From positions 124,001 through 188,000 of the forward strand of contig CAVPGV010000020.1 in the NCBI GenBank assembly GCA_963704075.1: a stretch of DNA of 64,000 nt, written 5' to 3'. The stretch comes from JADKAV01 sp963704075 (GTDB lineage Bacteria; Actinomycetota; Actinomycetes; S36-B12; UBA10799). Positions 48,842 through 57,788 of the stretch are shown piece by piece (positions within the stretch are counted from its first letter, which is position 1; every line of letters starts with the position of its first letter). Made by a program: the position numbers and the translations under genes. The notes beneath the pieces were generated by a model that saw nothing but the letters and a program-made list of their open reading frames with translations, was not told the DNA's origin and made no database searches.

Positions 48842-49653
48842 GCGATTCGGAACCGACCTCCCGGGTCCCGCCACAACGCACTACGTCGTGGAGCAGCCAG
48901 GACCGTGACCGCGAGCGCCTGCTGCTCACGGAGTTCGCTGGACTCGACGCCGATGATCCCCGGCGGGCTGCCGTACGCGACGAACTGGTCACCATGCATG
49001 TGCCGTTGGTGCACTATTTGGCGCGCCGGTTCCGGGATCGTGGTGAACCGCACGACGATCTGGTGCAAGTCGGGACAATCGGGCTGATCAAGGCCGTCGA
49101 CCGCTTCGACCCACAACGTGGAGTCGAGTTCTCGACCTATGCGACTCCCACTGTCGTGGGCGAGATCAAGCGGCACTTCCGCGACAAGGGCTGGTCCGTG
49201 CGTGTACCGCGGCGTCTGCAGGAGATGCGGATGTCCATCAGCAAGGCGACCGCCGAACTGTCCCAATCACTGGGCAGGGCGCCGACGGTTCGGGAACTGG
49301 CGACACAGATGGGCGTTTCGGAGGACGAGGTGCTCGACGGCATCGAGTCGGCCCAGGCCTACAGCACCTTGTCGTTGGATGGGGCCAGTGATGCTGACAG
49401 CGAGGCCCCGGCACTGGTGGACTCATTGGGTACCGACGACTCGGCGTTGGAGAACGTGGAGTACCGCGAGACCCTGCGACCCCTGCTGGCTGCGCTGCCG
49501 GAGCGGGAACGTCAGATCATCCTGCTGCGCTTCTTCCACAACAAGACGCAGTCGGAGATCGCCCAGGAGGTCGGGGTCTCCCAGATGCATGTGAGCAGGC
49601 TGCTGGTGAAGTCCTTGGCGACACTGCGCGGGGGCATGGGCGTCGACGCCTGA
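48838..49653 (+). CDS. Alternative sigma factor, SigB/SigF family
   Basis: A 271-residue sigma-70 group 3 factor. Region 2 is VPLVHYLARRFRDRGEPHDD through GVEFSTYATPTVVGEIKRHF, region 3 is APTVRELATQMGVSEDEVL and region 4 is ERERQIILLRFFHNKTQSEI followed by VGVSQMHVSRLL. It would direct a general stress or developmental regulon. The GTG at 48838 overlaps the anti-sigma stop; the frame upstream of it is a shadow. Confidence 0.93.
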   Translation: MSDSEPTSRVPPQRTTSWSSQDRDRERLLLTEFAGLDADDPRRAAVRDELVTMHVPLVHYLARRFRDRGEPHDDLVQVGTIGLIKAVDRFDPQRGVEFSTYATPTVVGEIKRHFRDKGWSVRVPRRLQEMRMSISKATAELSQSLGRAPTVRELATQMGVSEDEVLDGIESAQAYSTLSLDGASDADSEAPALVDSLGTDDSALENVEYRETLRPLLAALPERERQIILLRFFHNKTQSEIAQEVGVSQMHVSRLLVKSLATLRGGMGVDA

Positions 49654-49658
49654 TCCGC

Positions 49659-50042
49659 TCAGTCGTCGAGATCTGCCCCGGTGGAAGGACGCAGCGTGAG
49701 GAATAGCCCCAGCACCGACACCGCCGCGACGACTGCTCCTGCGAACACGGCCCATCCGTCGCCTTCCAGCAGCAGCCAGGCGATGATCAGCCCGAAGACC
49801 TGGGCGAAGGCCATGGGCGTGCGAGCGAAGCGACTGTGCCGCCACAGCCCGCGCGCCACCAGACCCATACACCCCGCGAAGGCCAGATAGACGAGCACTT
49901 CTGCCACCGGCGAGGCGCCGGTGTTCGTACCCTGCGTGTTGAACGATGCGATGCCCAGAGCAGCAGCGAACACCACGATCGCGAGGGCCTCGAATCCGGC
50001 CAGAACGGCTGCCTGACGAGCCGGCGAAAGTCCCTGTCCCAC
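49659..50042 (-). CDS. Small four-helix membrane protein
   Basis: A 127-residue integral membrane protein with four hydrophobic segments (ALAIVVFAAALGIASF, AEVLVYLAFAGCMGLVA, FAQVFGLIIAWLLLEG, GAVVAAVSVLGLFLTL) and an acidic C-terminus. I recognise no specific family and no catalytic motif. It starts with GTG and is divergent from the lipid kinase gene 33 bp away; its stop lies 5 bp from the sigma-factor stop. Confidence 0.75.
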   Translation of the reverse strand: MGQGLSPARQAAVLAGFEALAIVVFAAALGIASFNTQGTNTGASPVAEVLVYLAFAGCMGLVARGLWRHSRFARTPMAFAQVFGLIIAWLLLEGDGWAVFAGAVVAAVSVLGLFLTLRPSTGADLDD

Positions 50043-50062
50043 GTGCTGAATCTATCGGTCGC

Positions 50063-50068
50063 TACCGT
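50063..50068 (+). promoter_or_regulatory. -10 box TACCGT, leaderless start for the lipid kinase gene
   Basis: TACCGT ends 7 nt before the GTG at 50076 and no ribosome-binding site intervenes. Confidence 0.35.
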
Positions 50069-50075
50069 TGGTCGG

Positions 50076-51002
50076 GTGCGAGGCCTACTCGTGGTCAACC
50101 CCAAAGCGACCACCACCAACGACGTGACGCGCGACGTTCTCATCAGCGCACTGGCTGACAAGTTCCATCTCGAGGTCGTGACCACCACACATCGCGGGCA
50201 CGCCGAGGAACTCGGGGCCCGGGCCCGCGAGGAAGCCATGGACTGCATCCTCACCCTCGGCGGCGACGGCACGGTCCACGAGGTGGTCAACGGCCTGCTC
50301 GCGGACGGCGCGCAGCCTTCGTTACCGGTTCTGGGAACGGTCCCGGGTGGCAGCGCCAACGTCTTCGCCCGGGCCTTGGGCTTTCCGCAGGACGCCGTGG
50401 AATCGACCGGCCTGCTGCTGCGTGCCATGCGCGACGGTCACACCCGCACCATCGGGCTCGGGCAGGTGGAGGACCGCTACTTCACGTTCACCGCCGGTCT
50501 GGGCCTCGACGCGGAGATCATGGAACGTATGGAGGCCGCCAGGGCCAAGGGCAAGAGCGCCACCCCCACCCGATACCTGGCCACCACGGTTCGCCACTTC
50601 TTCACCGGCAGCGACCGCAAGCAGCCGGCCTTGCTCTTGCATCGTGAGGGCGAGGAACCGATCGACGGAGTGTTCCTGGCGATCGTGCAGAACACCTCCC
50701 CCTGGACCTACATCGGCGCCCACCCGGTCAACCCGTCACCGCGGGCGTCTTTCGACACCGGCCTCGATCTGTGGGCCACGAAGACCCTGCGAACCGCACA
50801 AGCGGTGCGGCTCTCGACGCGGATCGTGTTCAGCCGGCAACGCGGTAACCCCAAGGCGATGGTGTCCTGGCACGACCTCGACGAGTTCCGGATAACCGCC
50901 GTGCGCCCGACCCCGATGCAGGTGGATGGGGAACTGGTCGGTGACGTCACGGACGTGACTTTCCGGTCTGTGCGCGCGGCGCTGAGGGTCTACGTTCCGT
51001 AG
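50076..51002 (+). CDS. Diacylglycerol kinase family lipid kinase
   Basis: A 308-residue kinase of the DgkB/sphingosine-kinase fold, phosphorylating diacylglycerol or a related lipid at the membrane. The nucleotide-binding motif is GGDGTVHEVVNGLL (residues 62-75), followed by VLGTVPGGSANVFARALG and the C-terminal PTPMQVDGELVGD. The GTG at 50076 is chosen because the family begins at VVNPKA and a -10 box fits. The frame open to 49836 is a shadow. Confidence 0.88.
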   Translation: MRGLLVVNPKATTTNDVTRDVLISALADKFHLEVVTTTHRGHAEELGARAREEAMDCILTLGGDGTVHEVVNGLLADGAQPSLPVLGTVPGGSANVFARALGFPQDAVESTGLLLRAMRDGHTRTIGLGQVEDRYFTFTAGLGLDAEIMERMEAARAKGKSATPTRYLATTVRHFFTGSDRKQPALLLHREGEEPIDGVFLAIVQNTSPWTYIGAHPVNPSPRASFDTGLDLWATKTLRTAQAVRLSTRIVFSRQRGNPKAMVSWHDLDEFRITAVRPTPMQVDGELVGDVTDVTFRSVRAALRVYVP

Positions 51003-51298
51003 TCAATCCGGTCACCGATAGTGCCTGACTGACTACATCCGGCGACGGATTCGGGCGAAAGCGACGAAATCCGCGCTGCACGGTATCGAATGTGATGCAG
51101 AACACACCGCTGTGATGTGACTTATGCTCGAGAACCCTTGTGAATCCGTGCACGTTATGTGAATCTGAAGTCGCTGGAGCGCAAGATACGCCACAGCAGA
51201 AAGCCGGAGAGCACCACCCCCCGCCTACTTGGGTGTGCGTGTCTGCTACGGCCACCGAACGGCTACCCGGGGGGAAGCCACGAGCAAGGAGGAAACGC
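51003..51298 (+). other. Long upstream region of whiB1
   Basis: About 295 bp between the lipid kinase stop and the whiB1 start. The last 15 bases hold a strong AAGGAGG ribosome-binding site. The remainder is slightly AT-richer than its surroundings and probably contains the whiB1 promoter and a long 5' leader; I cannot fix a -10/-35 pair with confidence. No ORF is convincing. Confidence 0.4.
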
Positions 51299-51559
51299 AT
51301 GGATTGGCGCGCGAACGCTGCCTGCCGCAACGAGGACCCGGAACTGTTCTTCCCCCTCGGTGACACGGGCCCGGCCCTCCTGCAGATCGAGGATGCCAAG
51401 GCCGTCTGCTCCAACTGCGCAGTCGTCAGTGATTGCCTGAGCTGGGCGCTGGAGTCCGGCCAGGATTCCGGCATCTGGGGCGGTATGTCCGAGGCGGAGC
51501 GCCGCTCGCTGCGCCGCCGCGGTGCCCGCACCGGCGTCGCCCTCGGCTACCAGCACTGA
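51299..51559 (+). CDS. whiB1: WhiB-family iron-sulfur transcription factor (WhiB1-like)
   Basis: An 86-residue regulator with the four [4Fe-4S] ligands Cys9, Cys37, Cys40 and Cys46, the GIWGG turn (58-62) and a basic C-terminal tail for DNA binding. The N-terminal half (LFFPLGDTGPALLQIEDAKA) is closest to WhiB1, the NO-sensing essential member. WhiB proteins act with the primary sigma factor. AAGGAGG precedes the ATG. Adjacency to pdtaS parallels the Rv3219/Rv3220c arrangement in mycobacteria. Confidence 0.94.
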   Translation: MDWRANAACRNEDPELFFPLGDTGPALLQIEDAKAVCSNCAVVSDCLSWALESGQDSGIWGGMSEAERRSLRRRGARTGVALGYQH

Positions 51560-51597
51560 GGTAGTCGCACTCCGCGAAAACTTCGAAATAGCCCGTT

Positions 51598-51647
51598 GCG
51601 AAACAGCCCGTTACTTACGGGTCAACGCAACCAGCGGGCTGTTTCGC
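51598..51647 (+). terminator. Terminator after whiB1
   Basis: GCGAAACAGCCCG and CGGGCTGTTTCGC are perfect 13-bp arms around a 24-nt loop, starting ~40 bp after the whiB1 stop. Confidence 0.7.
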
Positions 51648-51680
51648 GTCGACGAACACTCCTAGGGCCGTGACACTCGG

Positions 51681-51754
51681 CAGCAGTGCCCTTCTGTGCC
51701 CTTGAGTTACGCGGTCGTGCCGTTTCGATCCATGCCCGTTGGATCGAGGTAACC
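51681..51754 (+). repeat. 74-bp direct repeat, copy 1
   Basis: Identical over 74 bp to 51933-52006, with start points 252 bp apart. It ends in a small hairpin (CGATCCA and TGGATCG). Confidence 0.9.
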
Positions 51755-51761
51755 GCTGGGA

Positions 51762-51797
51762 CGCCTGCGGCGCCTACTTCCGCCGCAGCGCAGGCGT
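51762..51797 (+). repeat. GC-rich hairpin in the whiB1-pdtaS spacer
   Basis: ACGCCT plus GCGGCG pair with CGCCGC plus AGGCGT (12 bp) around a 7-nt loop, with a 5-nt bulge on one side. The outer arm merges with repeat copy C. Confidence 0.6.
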
Positions 51798-51820
51798 TGG
51801 AGTTATGTACATACGTTGGA
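51783..51820 (-). repeat. CTCCAACGCCTG dispersed repeat, copy C (reverse)
   Basis: The reverse complement reads CCAACGTATGTACATAACTC then CAACGCCTGCG, almost the same as copy B at 37601-37631. Confidence 0.55.
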
Positions 51821-51859
51821 CAAACGCACAACCGTTGGAGTCGCACGGTCCGCGGATCT

Positions 51860-51890
51860 CAACACCTGTACCGATCTCCAACGCCTGTAC
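51860..51890 (+). repeat. CTCCAACGCCTG dispersed repeat, copy D
   Basis: CAACACCTGTACCGATCTCC followed by AACGCCTGTAC. Same two half-units and spacing as copy B. Confidence 0.55.
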
Positions 51891-51932
51891 AACTCTCACG
51901 CCTTGGCACCAGACGCGGCCCGACCCAAAGAC

Positions 51933-52006
51933 GCAGCAGTGCCCTTCTGTGCCCTTGAGTTACGCGGTCGTGCCGTTTCGATCCATGCCCGTTGGATCGA
52001 GGTAAC
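51933..52006 (+). repeat. 74-bp direct repeat, copy 2
   Basis: Identical to 51681-51754. The two copies bracket the hairpin and repeat copies C and D. Confidence 0.9.
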
Positions 52007-52098
52007 AGTAGTCAGTCGTCAATCAACCACCCCGGCGAGCTGAAACCACATTTCATGCATTTGAAGATGGCTCCCCCGACAGACCGGCCCGGGCCATT

Positions 52099-53562
52099 TC
52101 ACGCCTGGGCAGACCGGCCCGGCACCACTAGGTCGATGGTGGCGGTCGTCCCCACCCCGGACTCCCCCGGCTCCCAGCTCAAAGAACCTTTCAGGTCGTC
52201 ACGCACCAGCGTCTGCACGATCTGCAGGCCGAGTTTCGCGTCCCGCTCCGGATCGAAGCCCGGCGGCAGCCCGGCGCCGTCGTCGATGACACACACCTGC
52301 AGTCGGCGCCCGCGGCGTTCGGTCGTCACGGCGATGCGGCCGTGGCCACGGTCCTGTAGTCCGTGCTCGAAAGCGTTCTGGAGCAGTTCCGCGACGACCA
52401 GCGCCAACGAGCTGGCGATGGAACCGGGCAACACCCCGAAGTGCCCGGTGCGTTCCACGACCACGTCCGGGCTCAGGTCCGACACCATCGCCACCACCCG
52501 ATCGGCGACCTCGTCGAACTCGACGGCGTCCGCGTCGGCCTGCGACAGCGTCTCGTGGACCAGCGCAATGGCGCTGACCCGGCGCACCGATTCGTCCAGC
52601 GCAGCGCGCGCGGTCGGGTCCGACAGGCGCCGTCCTTGCATCCGCAACAACGCTGCGACCGTCTGCAGGTTGTTCTTGACCCGGTGGTGGATCTCGCGGA
52701 TGGTGTTGTCCTTCGTGAGCAGCTCGCGTTCGCCGCGGCGCAGGTCCGTGACGTCGCGGATGAGCAGGACCGCACCGCTGCGCGTCCGCTCGCTCATCAG
52801 CGGGATGGATCGCATCGACACCGTCGCCTCGCCCACCTCCACGTCGACACTGCCGGCCGCACGGCCCGCTGAGATCACCCCGATCGCCTCGTCGACCGGT
52901 CCGGTGCGGGCAGCGAGTCTGCGCACCTCCCGCTCGAGGACCCGGCCGGTGAGATCGGACTTCACGCCCATGCGGCGGAAGGCGCTGCGCGCGTTGGGGG
53001 AGGCGAACACCACGACACCCTGGGCGTCGATCCGCAGCAGCCCGTCGCCCACCCGCGGCGGTGTCGACGAGTCCTGCATCCCCTGGATCGGGAACTGCCC
53101 GGCGCACAACATCTGCGCGAGCTGATCGGCGACGTCCCGGTAGGTCCGCTCCAGATCGCCGGCCTCACGCGGCGAAAGGCCGCTGCGCCGCGCGATCACC
53201 GCCACGACCCTCCCGTCGTACAGGACCGGGATGGACTCAGTGCCCACCGGGAACATCGAGTCCGACGCCATGCGGTTGCGCACCACCCGCTGGGAATGGA
53301 AGGCCCGTTCCACCTCGTGCAACCTGCCTTTGGCCACGAACGTCCCGACGATGTCCTCGGGGTAGACCGTGGGCCCGGTGCTCGGACGGACCTGGGCGGC
53401 GGCCACGAATCCGGCGGCGTTCCACGTCGGAAGCCACATGACCAGGTCGGAGAACGACAGGTCGGACAGCAGTGTCCAGTCCGCGGTGACCAGGTGCAGG
53501 TGGGAGATCTCCGCCGACGTCAGATCCGTTCGCTCACGTGCCAGACGATCCAGATCGACCAT
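52099..53562 (-). CDS. pdtaS: Sensor histidine kinase PdtaS
   Basis: A 487-residue cytosolic HisKA_2 kinase. It has an N-terminal GAF domain (residues ~5-150), a PAS domain (~170-270), the phospho-acceptor block REIHHRVKNNLQTVAALLRM and an HATPase_c domain (VVAELLQNAFEHGL; VIDDGAGLPPGFD). It phosphorylates the ANTAR-type RNA-binding regulator PdtaR, which is not encoded here. The neighbouring whiB1 supports orthology with Rv3220c. There is no membrane segment. Confidence 0.93.
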   Translation of the reverse strand: MVDLDRLARERTDLTSAEISHLHLVTADWTLLSDLSFSDLVMWLPTWNAAGFVAAAQVRPSTGPTVYPEDIVGTFVAKGRLHEVERAFHSQRVVRNRMASDSMFPVGTESIPVLYDGRVVAVIARRSGLSPREAGDLERTYRDVADQLAQMLCAGQFPIQGMQDSSTPPRVGDGLLRIDAQGVVVFASPNARSAFRRMGVKSDLTGRVLEREVRRLAARTGPVDEAIGVISAGRAAGSVDVEVGEATVSMRSIPLMSERTRSGAVLLIRDVTDLRRGERELLTKDNTIREIHHRVKNNLQTVAALLRMQGRRLSDPTARAALDESVRRVSAIALVHETLSQADADAVEFDEVADRVVAMVSDLSPDVVVERTGHFGVLPGSIASSLALVVAELLQNAFEHGLQDRGHGRIAVTTERRGRRLQVCVIDDGAGLPPGFDPERDAKLGLQIVQTLVRDDLKGSLSWEPGESGVGTTATIDLVVPGRSAQA

Positions 53563-53624
53563 GCCTGAACCCTAACGACGAGGACCGGGCAGCAGTCGCC
53601 GGATCGGCCTCATTGCACACTTGA

Positions 53625-54935
53625 GTGGTGACCGATCTGTTCGAGGCCGACCAGCGGCACGTCTGGCATCCGTTCACGCAGCACGCCTGGTGGCCGACCG
53701 ACGACCCGCTGGTGATCAGCCGGGCGGACGGCGTGTGGCTGTATGACGACCGGGGCCGCAAGTACATCGACGGGTTCTCGTCGTTGTGGGTCACCGTCCA
53801 CGGCCACAACGAGCCGGCCATCAACGAGGCGATCGCCCGGCAAGCGCGGACCCTGGACCATTCGACCTTCCTCGGCTTCACACACGAGCCGGGCGTCCGG
53901 CTCGCCGAGGAACTGGTCGCGCGCACCCCGCAGCCGCTGTCGCGCGTGTTCTTCGCCGGCGACGGATCGTCCGCCGTCGAGGCCGGGATCAAGATGGCCT
54001 ATCAGGCGAAACTGCAGCAGGGCGAGCAGCGACCGCTGTACGTACATGTGGCCGAGGGCTACCACGGCGACACGCTCGGCGCCGTGTCCGTCGGCGGCAT
54101 CGACCTGTTCCATCACACCTACGCGCCGATCCTGCTGCGCACCCGGATGGTGTCGTCGCCGGGGGTGCGCCAGCCCGGACAGTCCCCCCAGGAGCGCGCC
54201 GTGCAGGTGCTCGACGAACTGCAGAACCTGCTGGCCGAGGTCGGCGATCAGGTGTGCGCGATCGTCGTCGAACCGCTGGTCCAGGCCGCTGGCGGCATGC
54301 TCACCCACGACGTGTCGTTCGTGCAGGGTGTGCGGGAGTTGAGCACGCAGTTCGGCGCCTACCTGATGGTGGACGAAGTCGCCACCGGAATCGGCCGCAC
54401 CGGGCGGATGTGGGCCGTGGAGCACGCGGACATCGCCCCGGATCTGTTGACCTGCGGAAAGGGACTGACCGGCGGGGTACTGCCGCTGTCGGCGGTCCTG
54501 GCCACCGAGGAGATCTACAGCAGTTTCCTGGGGGCCGGCGACCGGACGTTCTTCCACGGCCACTCGTACACCGCCAACCCACTGTGTGCCGTGGCCGCCC
54601 TGGCCAACCTGGACCTCATGGACGAACGCGCGACCGTGGAGCACGCGGCGTGGATCGGGCGCACTCTGGGGGACCTGCTCAAGCCCTTGGACGACGACGA
54701 GCGGGTGGTCGAAGTGCGACGGATCGGCACGATGACCGGGATCGAGGTGAAACCCCACGGCGAACGCACCGGGCTGCGGATCTGCACCGCCATGCGGGAT
54801 CTGGGCGTAATCACCCGGCCGTTGGGAGACGTCGTCATCCTGATGCCGCCGTTGGGGATCGCCGAGCCGGAGTTGCAGCAGATGGTCGCAGCCCTCAACC
54901 ACGGCCTGGACCAGGTCTACGGCGCCGCGTCGTGA
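53625..54935 (+). CDS. bioA: Adenosylmethionine-8-amino-7-oxononanoate aminotransferase
   Basis: PLP transaminase making 7,8-diaminopelargonate (DAPA) from KAPA with SAM as amino donor, in the biotin pathway. 436 residues, with HPFTQHAWWP near the start, AEGYHGDTLGAVSVGG, the PLP Asp in MVDEVATGIGRTGRMW and the PLP lysine in TCGKGLTGG (about residue 279). Tandem GTG codons at 53625 and 53628 could start. Its stop overlaps the bioF GTG. Confidence 0.95.
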   Translation: MVTDLFEADQRHVWHPFTQHAWWPTDDPLVISRADGVWLYDDRGRKYIDGFSSLWVTVHGHNEPAINEAIARQARTLDHSTFLGFTHEPGVRLAEELVARTPQPLSRVFFAGDGSSAVEAGIKMAYQAKLQQGEQRPLYVHVAEGYHGDTLGAVSVGGIDLFHHTYAPILLRTRMVSSPGVRQPGQSPQERAVQVLDELQNLLAEVGDQVCAIVVEPLVQAAGGMLTHDVSFVQGVRELSTQFGAYLMVDEVATGIGRTGRMWAVEHADIAPDLLTCGKGLTGGVLPLSAVLATEEIYSSFLGAGDRTFFHGHSYTANPLCAVAALANLDLMDERATVEHAAWIGRTLGDLLKPLDDDERVVEVRRIGTMTGIEVKPHGERTGLRICTAMRDLGVITRPLGDVVILMPPLGIAEPELQQMVAALNHGLDQVYGAAS

Positions 54936-56059
54936 ACTGGCTCGAGCGGCACGCCGAGCAGCGACGGGCGGCCGGGTTGCATCGCACGCTGCGACCGCGC
55001 GAATCCGGTCGTGTCGACATCGCGTCCAACGACTACCTGGGGCTGGCCCGCGACCACGAGGTGATCGAGGCCGGGGTGACGGCGCTGCGCAGATGGGGCG
55101 CCGGCGCGACCGGATCCCGGCTGGTCAGTGGCCACACCGCCCTGCACGCGGAACTGGAATCGGCTCTGGCCAATCTGGTGGATGCCGAACGGACCCTTGT
55201 CTTCTCGTCGGGCTACCTGGCCAACCTCGCGGCCATCACCGCCCTGACCGACGCGGACACCCTGTTGCTGTCCGACGCCTACAACCACGCGTCCATCGTC
55301 GACGCCTGCCGCTTGTCCCGGGCAGCGGTGACGATCTATCCGAACCGTGACGTGGCGACGGTCCGCGATGCCCTGGCGCGCAGTTCCCACCCGCGCAAGG
55401 TCATCGTCACCGACGCCGTGTTCAGCGTCGACGGTGACCTGGCGCCACTCGCGGATCTCGCCGACGTCGCCGCGGAGTTCGGGGCGCTGCTGGTCGTGGA
55501 CGAGGCGCACAGCATCGGCGTGCTGGGTCACGCGGGGGCCGGTGCTTGTGCCGCGGCCCGGATCCTCGCCGGCGACGTGGTGCGTACCTTCACCCTGTCG
55601 AAGTCGTTGGGCTCGCAGGGCGGTGCGATCGCAGCGACCGGCCCGGTGGTGGAGCATCTGGTGAACAGCGCCCGGTCGTTCATCTTCGACACGGGCCTGG
55701 CGCCTGCCGCCGTCGGCAGCGCGCTGGCCGCCACCAGCAAGGTCCTGTCGCATCCCGAACTGCCCGAGCAGGCGCTCGCGGCGACCCGCGCTCTGGCCGG
55801 CCTCGCGGTATCGGCCGGCTGGACCGTGAACGACCACGACGCGGCCGTCGCCTCGATCCCGGTCGGCCGCTCCGAGGATGCGCTGCTGGCACAACGGGCC
55901 TGCGCGGATGCCGGTGTGGACGTCGGCTGCTTCCGCCCGCCGTCGGTCCCGGACGGTGTCGCGCGCCTGCGGATGACCGGGCACGCCGACCTGACGCCGG
56001 CGGATTTCGACGCGGTCGGCAAAGCCCTGCGCATGGCACGTGATGAGGTTTCCGCATGA
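54932..56059 (+). CDS. bioF: 8-amino-7-oxononanoate synthase
   Basis: PLP enzyme condensing pimeloyl thioester with L-alanine to KAPA, the first ring-assembly step of biotin synthesis. 375 residues, with IASNDYLGLARDHEVIEAG, GSRLVSGHTALHAELE, VVDEAHSIGVLGHAGAG and Lys224 in TLSKSLGSQGGA forming the Schiff base. The GTG at 54932 lies in the bioA stop (GTGA) and the stop overlaps bioD. The longer upstream frame is a shadow of bioA. Confidence 0.95.
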   Translation: MNWLERHAEQRRAAGLHRTLRPRESGRVDIASNDYLGLARDHEVIEAGVTALRRWGAGATGSRLVSGHTALHAELESALANLVDAERTLVFSSGYLANLAAITALTDADTLLLSDAYNHASIVDACRLSRAAVTIYPNRDVATVRDALARSSHPRKVIVTDAVFSVDGDLAPLADLADVAAEFGALLVVDEAHSIGVLGHAGAGACAAARILAGDVVRTFTLSKSLGSQGGAIAATGPVVEHLVNSARSFIFDTGLAPAAVGSALAATSKVLSHPELPEQALAATRALAGLAVSAGWTVNDHDAAVASIPVGRSEDALLAQRACADAGVDVGCFRPPSVPDGVARLRMTGHADLTPADFDAVGKALRMARDEVSA

Positions 56060-56766
56060 GTGTGCTGGCCGTCACCGGGACCGGGACCGAGGTCGGCAAG
56101 ACCATCGTGACCGCGGCGATCGCGGCCCTGTGCCCGGATGTCGTGACGGTCCTCAAACCCGCCCAGACCGGCCTGCCGCTCGACGCTCCCGGCGACGTGG
56201 ACGTCGTCAAAGCGCTGGTCCCGCACGTCGAGACCCTGGAGCTGGTGCGCTACCCCGATCCGCTCGCCCCGGCCAGCGCTGCGCGTCGAAGCGGCATCCC
56301 GACCCTTACCGTCGACGAGGTCGCCGAGGGGATCAAGGAGGCCGACGCCGACCTGGTGCTGCTCGAAGGCGCCGGCGGACTCCTGGTCCGGCTCAGCGAC
56401 GAACCGACGGTGACGTTCGCGGACATGCTGGTCGAACTGCAGGCCCCAGCGGTGCTGGTGGTCACGCCCGGACTCGGCACGCTCAACCACACGGCCCTGA
56501 CTCTGGAAGCCATGCACCGGCGCGGCATCGAGGTCGCCGGGGTGGTGATCGGCGCCTGGCCCCGGGAACCGGACCTCGCCAGTGTCAGCAACCTGCACGA
56601 TCTGCAGTTGCTCATCGGGGAGCCGCTGGCCGGCGCCCTGCCCGAAGGCATCGCCGGACTGCCCCCGGCGGCATTCGAGGAGGTGGCCGCCCGCAGCCTC
56701 TCCCCTCGCTTCGGGGGGCGCTTCGAGGCGGATAGGTTTGTAGGACGAGCGAAGGGACTCTTGTGA
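56056..56766 (+). CDS. bioD: Dethiobiotin synthetase
   Basis: ATP-dependent carboxylation of DAPA to dethiobiotin. 236 residues with the P-loop GTGTEVGKT (residues 8-16), KPAQTGLP, the LLEGAGGLLVRLSDE block and VVTPGLGTLNHTALT. Overlaps bioF and bioB by 4 bp each. Confidence 0.95.
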   Translation: MSVLAVTGTGTEVGKTIVTAAIAALCPDVVTVLKPAQTGLPLDAPGDVDVVKALVPHVETLELVRYPDPLAPASAARRSGIPTLTVDEVAEGIKEADADLVLLEGAGGLLVRLSDEPTVTFADMLVELQAPAVLVVTPGLGTLNHTALTLEAMHRRGIEVAGVVIGAWPREPDLASVSNLHDLQLLIGEPLAGALPEGIAGLPPAAFEEVAARSLSPRFGGRFEADRFVGRAKGLL

Positions 56767-57776
56767 CCATCGATGCGACCCCGAAAGCGGAGGTTCTCAC
56801 GGCGGCTGAGCAGGTGCTGGAAACCGGTGAGGGCCTGTCCGAAGCCGACGTCCTGCGCGTCCTGCAGCTACCCGACGACCAGATCCCCGCGCTGCTGGAC
56901 CTTGCCCATCGGGTGCGCATGAAGTGGTGCGGGCCCGAGGTCGAGGTGGAGGGCATCGTGTCGGTCAAGACCGGCGGCTGCCCCGAGGACTGCCACTTCT
57001 GCTCCCAGTCGGGCCTGTTCCCCTCTCCGGTGCGCGCGGCCTGGCTGGACATCCCCGGCCTGGTCGACGCCGCGGTGCAGACGGCGGCCACCGGCGCGAC
57101 CGAGTTCTGCATCGTGGCCGCGGTGCGCGGGCCCGACGAGAAGCTCATGACCCAGATGCGCGAAGCGTGCGCCGCGATCCGCGAGGCCGTCGACATCAAC
57201 GTCGCGGCCAGCCTCGGCATCCTCACCCGGGAGCAGGTCGACGACCTGCAGGACATGGGCATCCACCGCTACAACCACAACCTCGAAACCGCCCGCTCCT
57301 ACTTCCCGCAGGTCGTCACCACCCACTCCTGGCAGGAGCGCTGGGACACTCTGCGGATGATCGCGGACTCCGGCATGGAGGTCTGCTGCGGCGGCATCGT
57401 CGGCATGGGCGAAACCCTGGAACAGCGCGCCGAGTTCGCCGCCCAGCTGGCCGAGCTGCGACCGCACGAGGTGCCGCTCAACTTCCTCAACCCGCGGCCG
57501 GGAACGCCGTTCGCGGACATGGAGGTCATGTCGTCGGCCGATGCGCTGCGCACGATCGGCGCCTTCCGCCTGGCCCTGCCGCGCACGATCCTGCGCTACG
57601 CCGGCGGTCGCGAACTGACACTCGGCGACCCGGGCACCCGCGACGGCCTGCTCGGAGGGATCAACGCGGTGATCGTCGGCAACTACCTCACGACGCTGGG
57701 TCGGGCGGCCGACTCCGACCTCGACATGCTGTCCGAACTCAACATGCCCATCAAGGCGCTATCCGATTCCCTCTAA
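56763..57776 (+). CDS. bioB: Biotin synthase (radical SAM)
   Basis: Inserts sulfur into dethiobiotin. 337 residues with the radical-SAM cluster Cys73, Cys77 and Cys80 (CPEDCHFC), NHNLETARSYFPQVVTTHSW, and GIVGMGETLEQR. The GTG at 56763 overlaps the bioD stop. In related actinobacteria BioB needs the auxiliary protein BsaP, whose gene lies at 59986 in this window. Confidence 0.96.
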   Translation: MTIDATPKAEVLTAAEQVLETGEGLSEADVLRVLQLPDDQIPALLDLAHRVRMKWCGPEVEVEGIVSVKTGGCPEDCHFCSQSGLFPSPVRAAWLDIPGLVDAAVQTAATGATEFCIVAAVRGPDEKLMTQMREACAAIREAVDINVAASLGILTREQVDDLQDMGIHRYNHNLETARSYFPQVVTTHSWQERWDTLRMIADSGMEVCCGGIVGMGETLEQRAEFAAQLAELRPHEVPLNFLNPRPGTPFADMEVMSSADALRTIGAFRLALPRTILRYAGGRELTLGDPGTRDGLLGGINAVIVGNYLTTLGRAADSDLDMLSELNMPIKALSDSL

Positions 57777-57788
57777 GGAGCTCCACCC

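Larger units (their letters stand above)
51560..52098. other. Repeat-dense intergenic region between whiB1 and pdtaS
   Basis: About 540 bp with no convincing gene; the ORFs here are short and repeat-derived. Contents in order: whiB1 terminator (51598-51647), 74-bp direct repeat copy 1, a strong GC hairpin (51762-51797), two copies of the CTCCAACGCCTG repeat, and 74-bp copy 2. Confidence 0.6.

Noticed and set aside
51681..52006. Integron attC-like or attachment sites in the repeat-rich spacer
   Set aside because: There are hairpins and GTTGGAC-like words, but no matching RYYYAAC/GTTRRRY pair flanking a hairpin, no integrase and no gene cassette.
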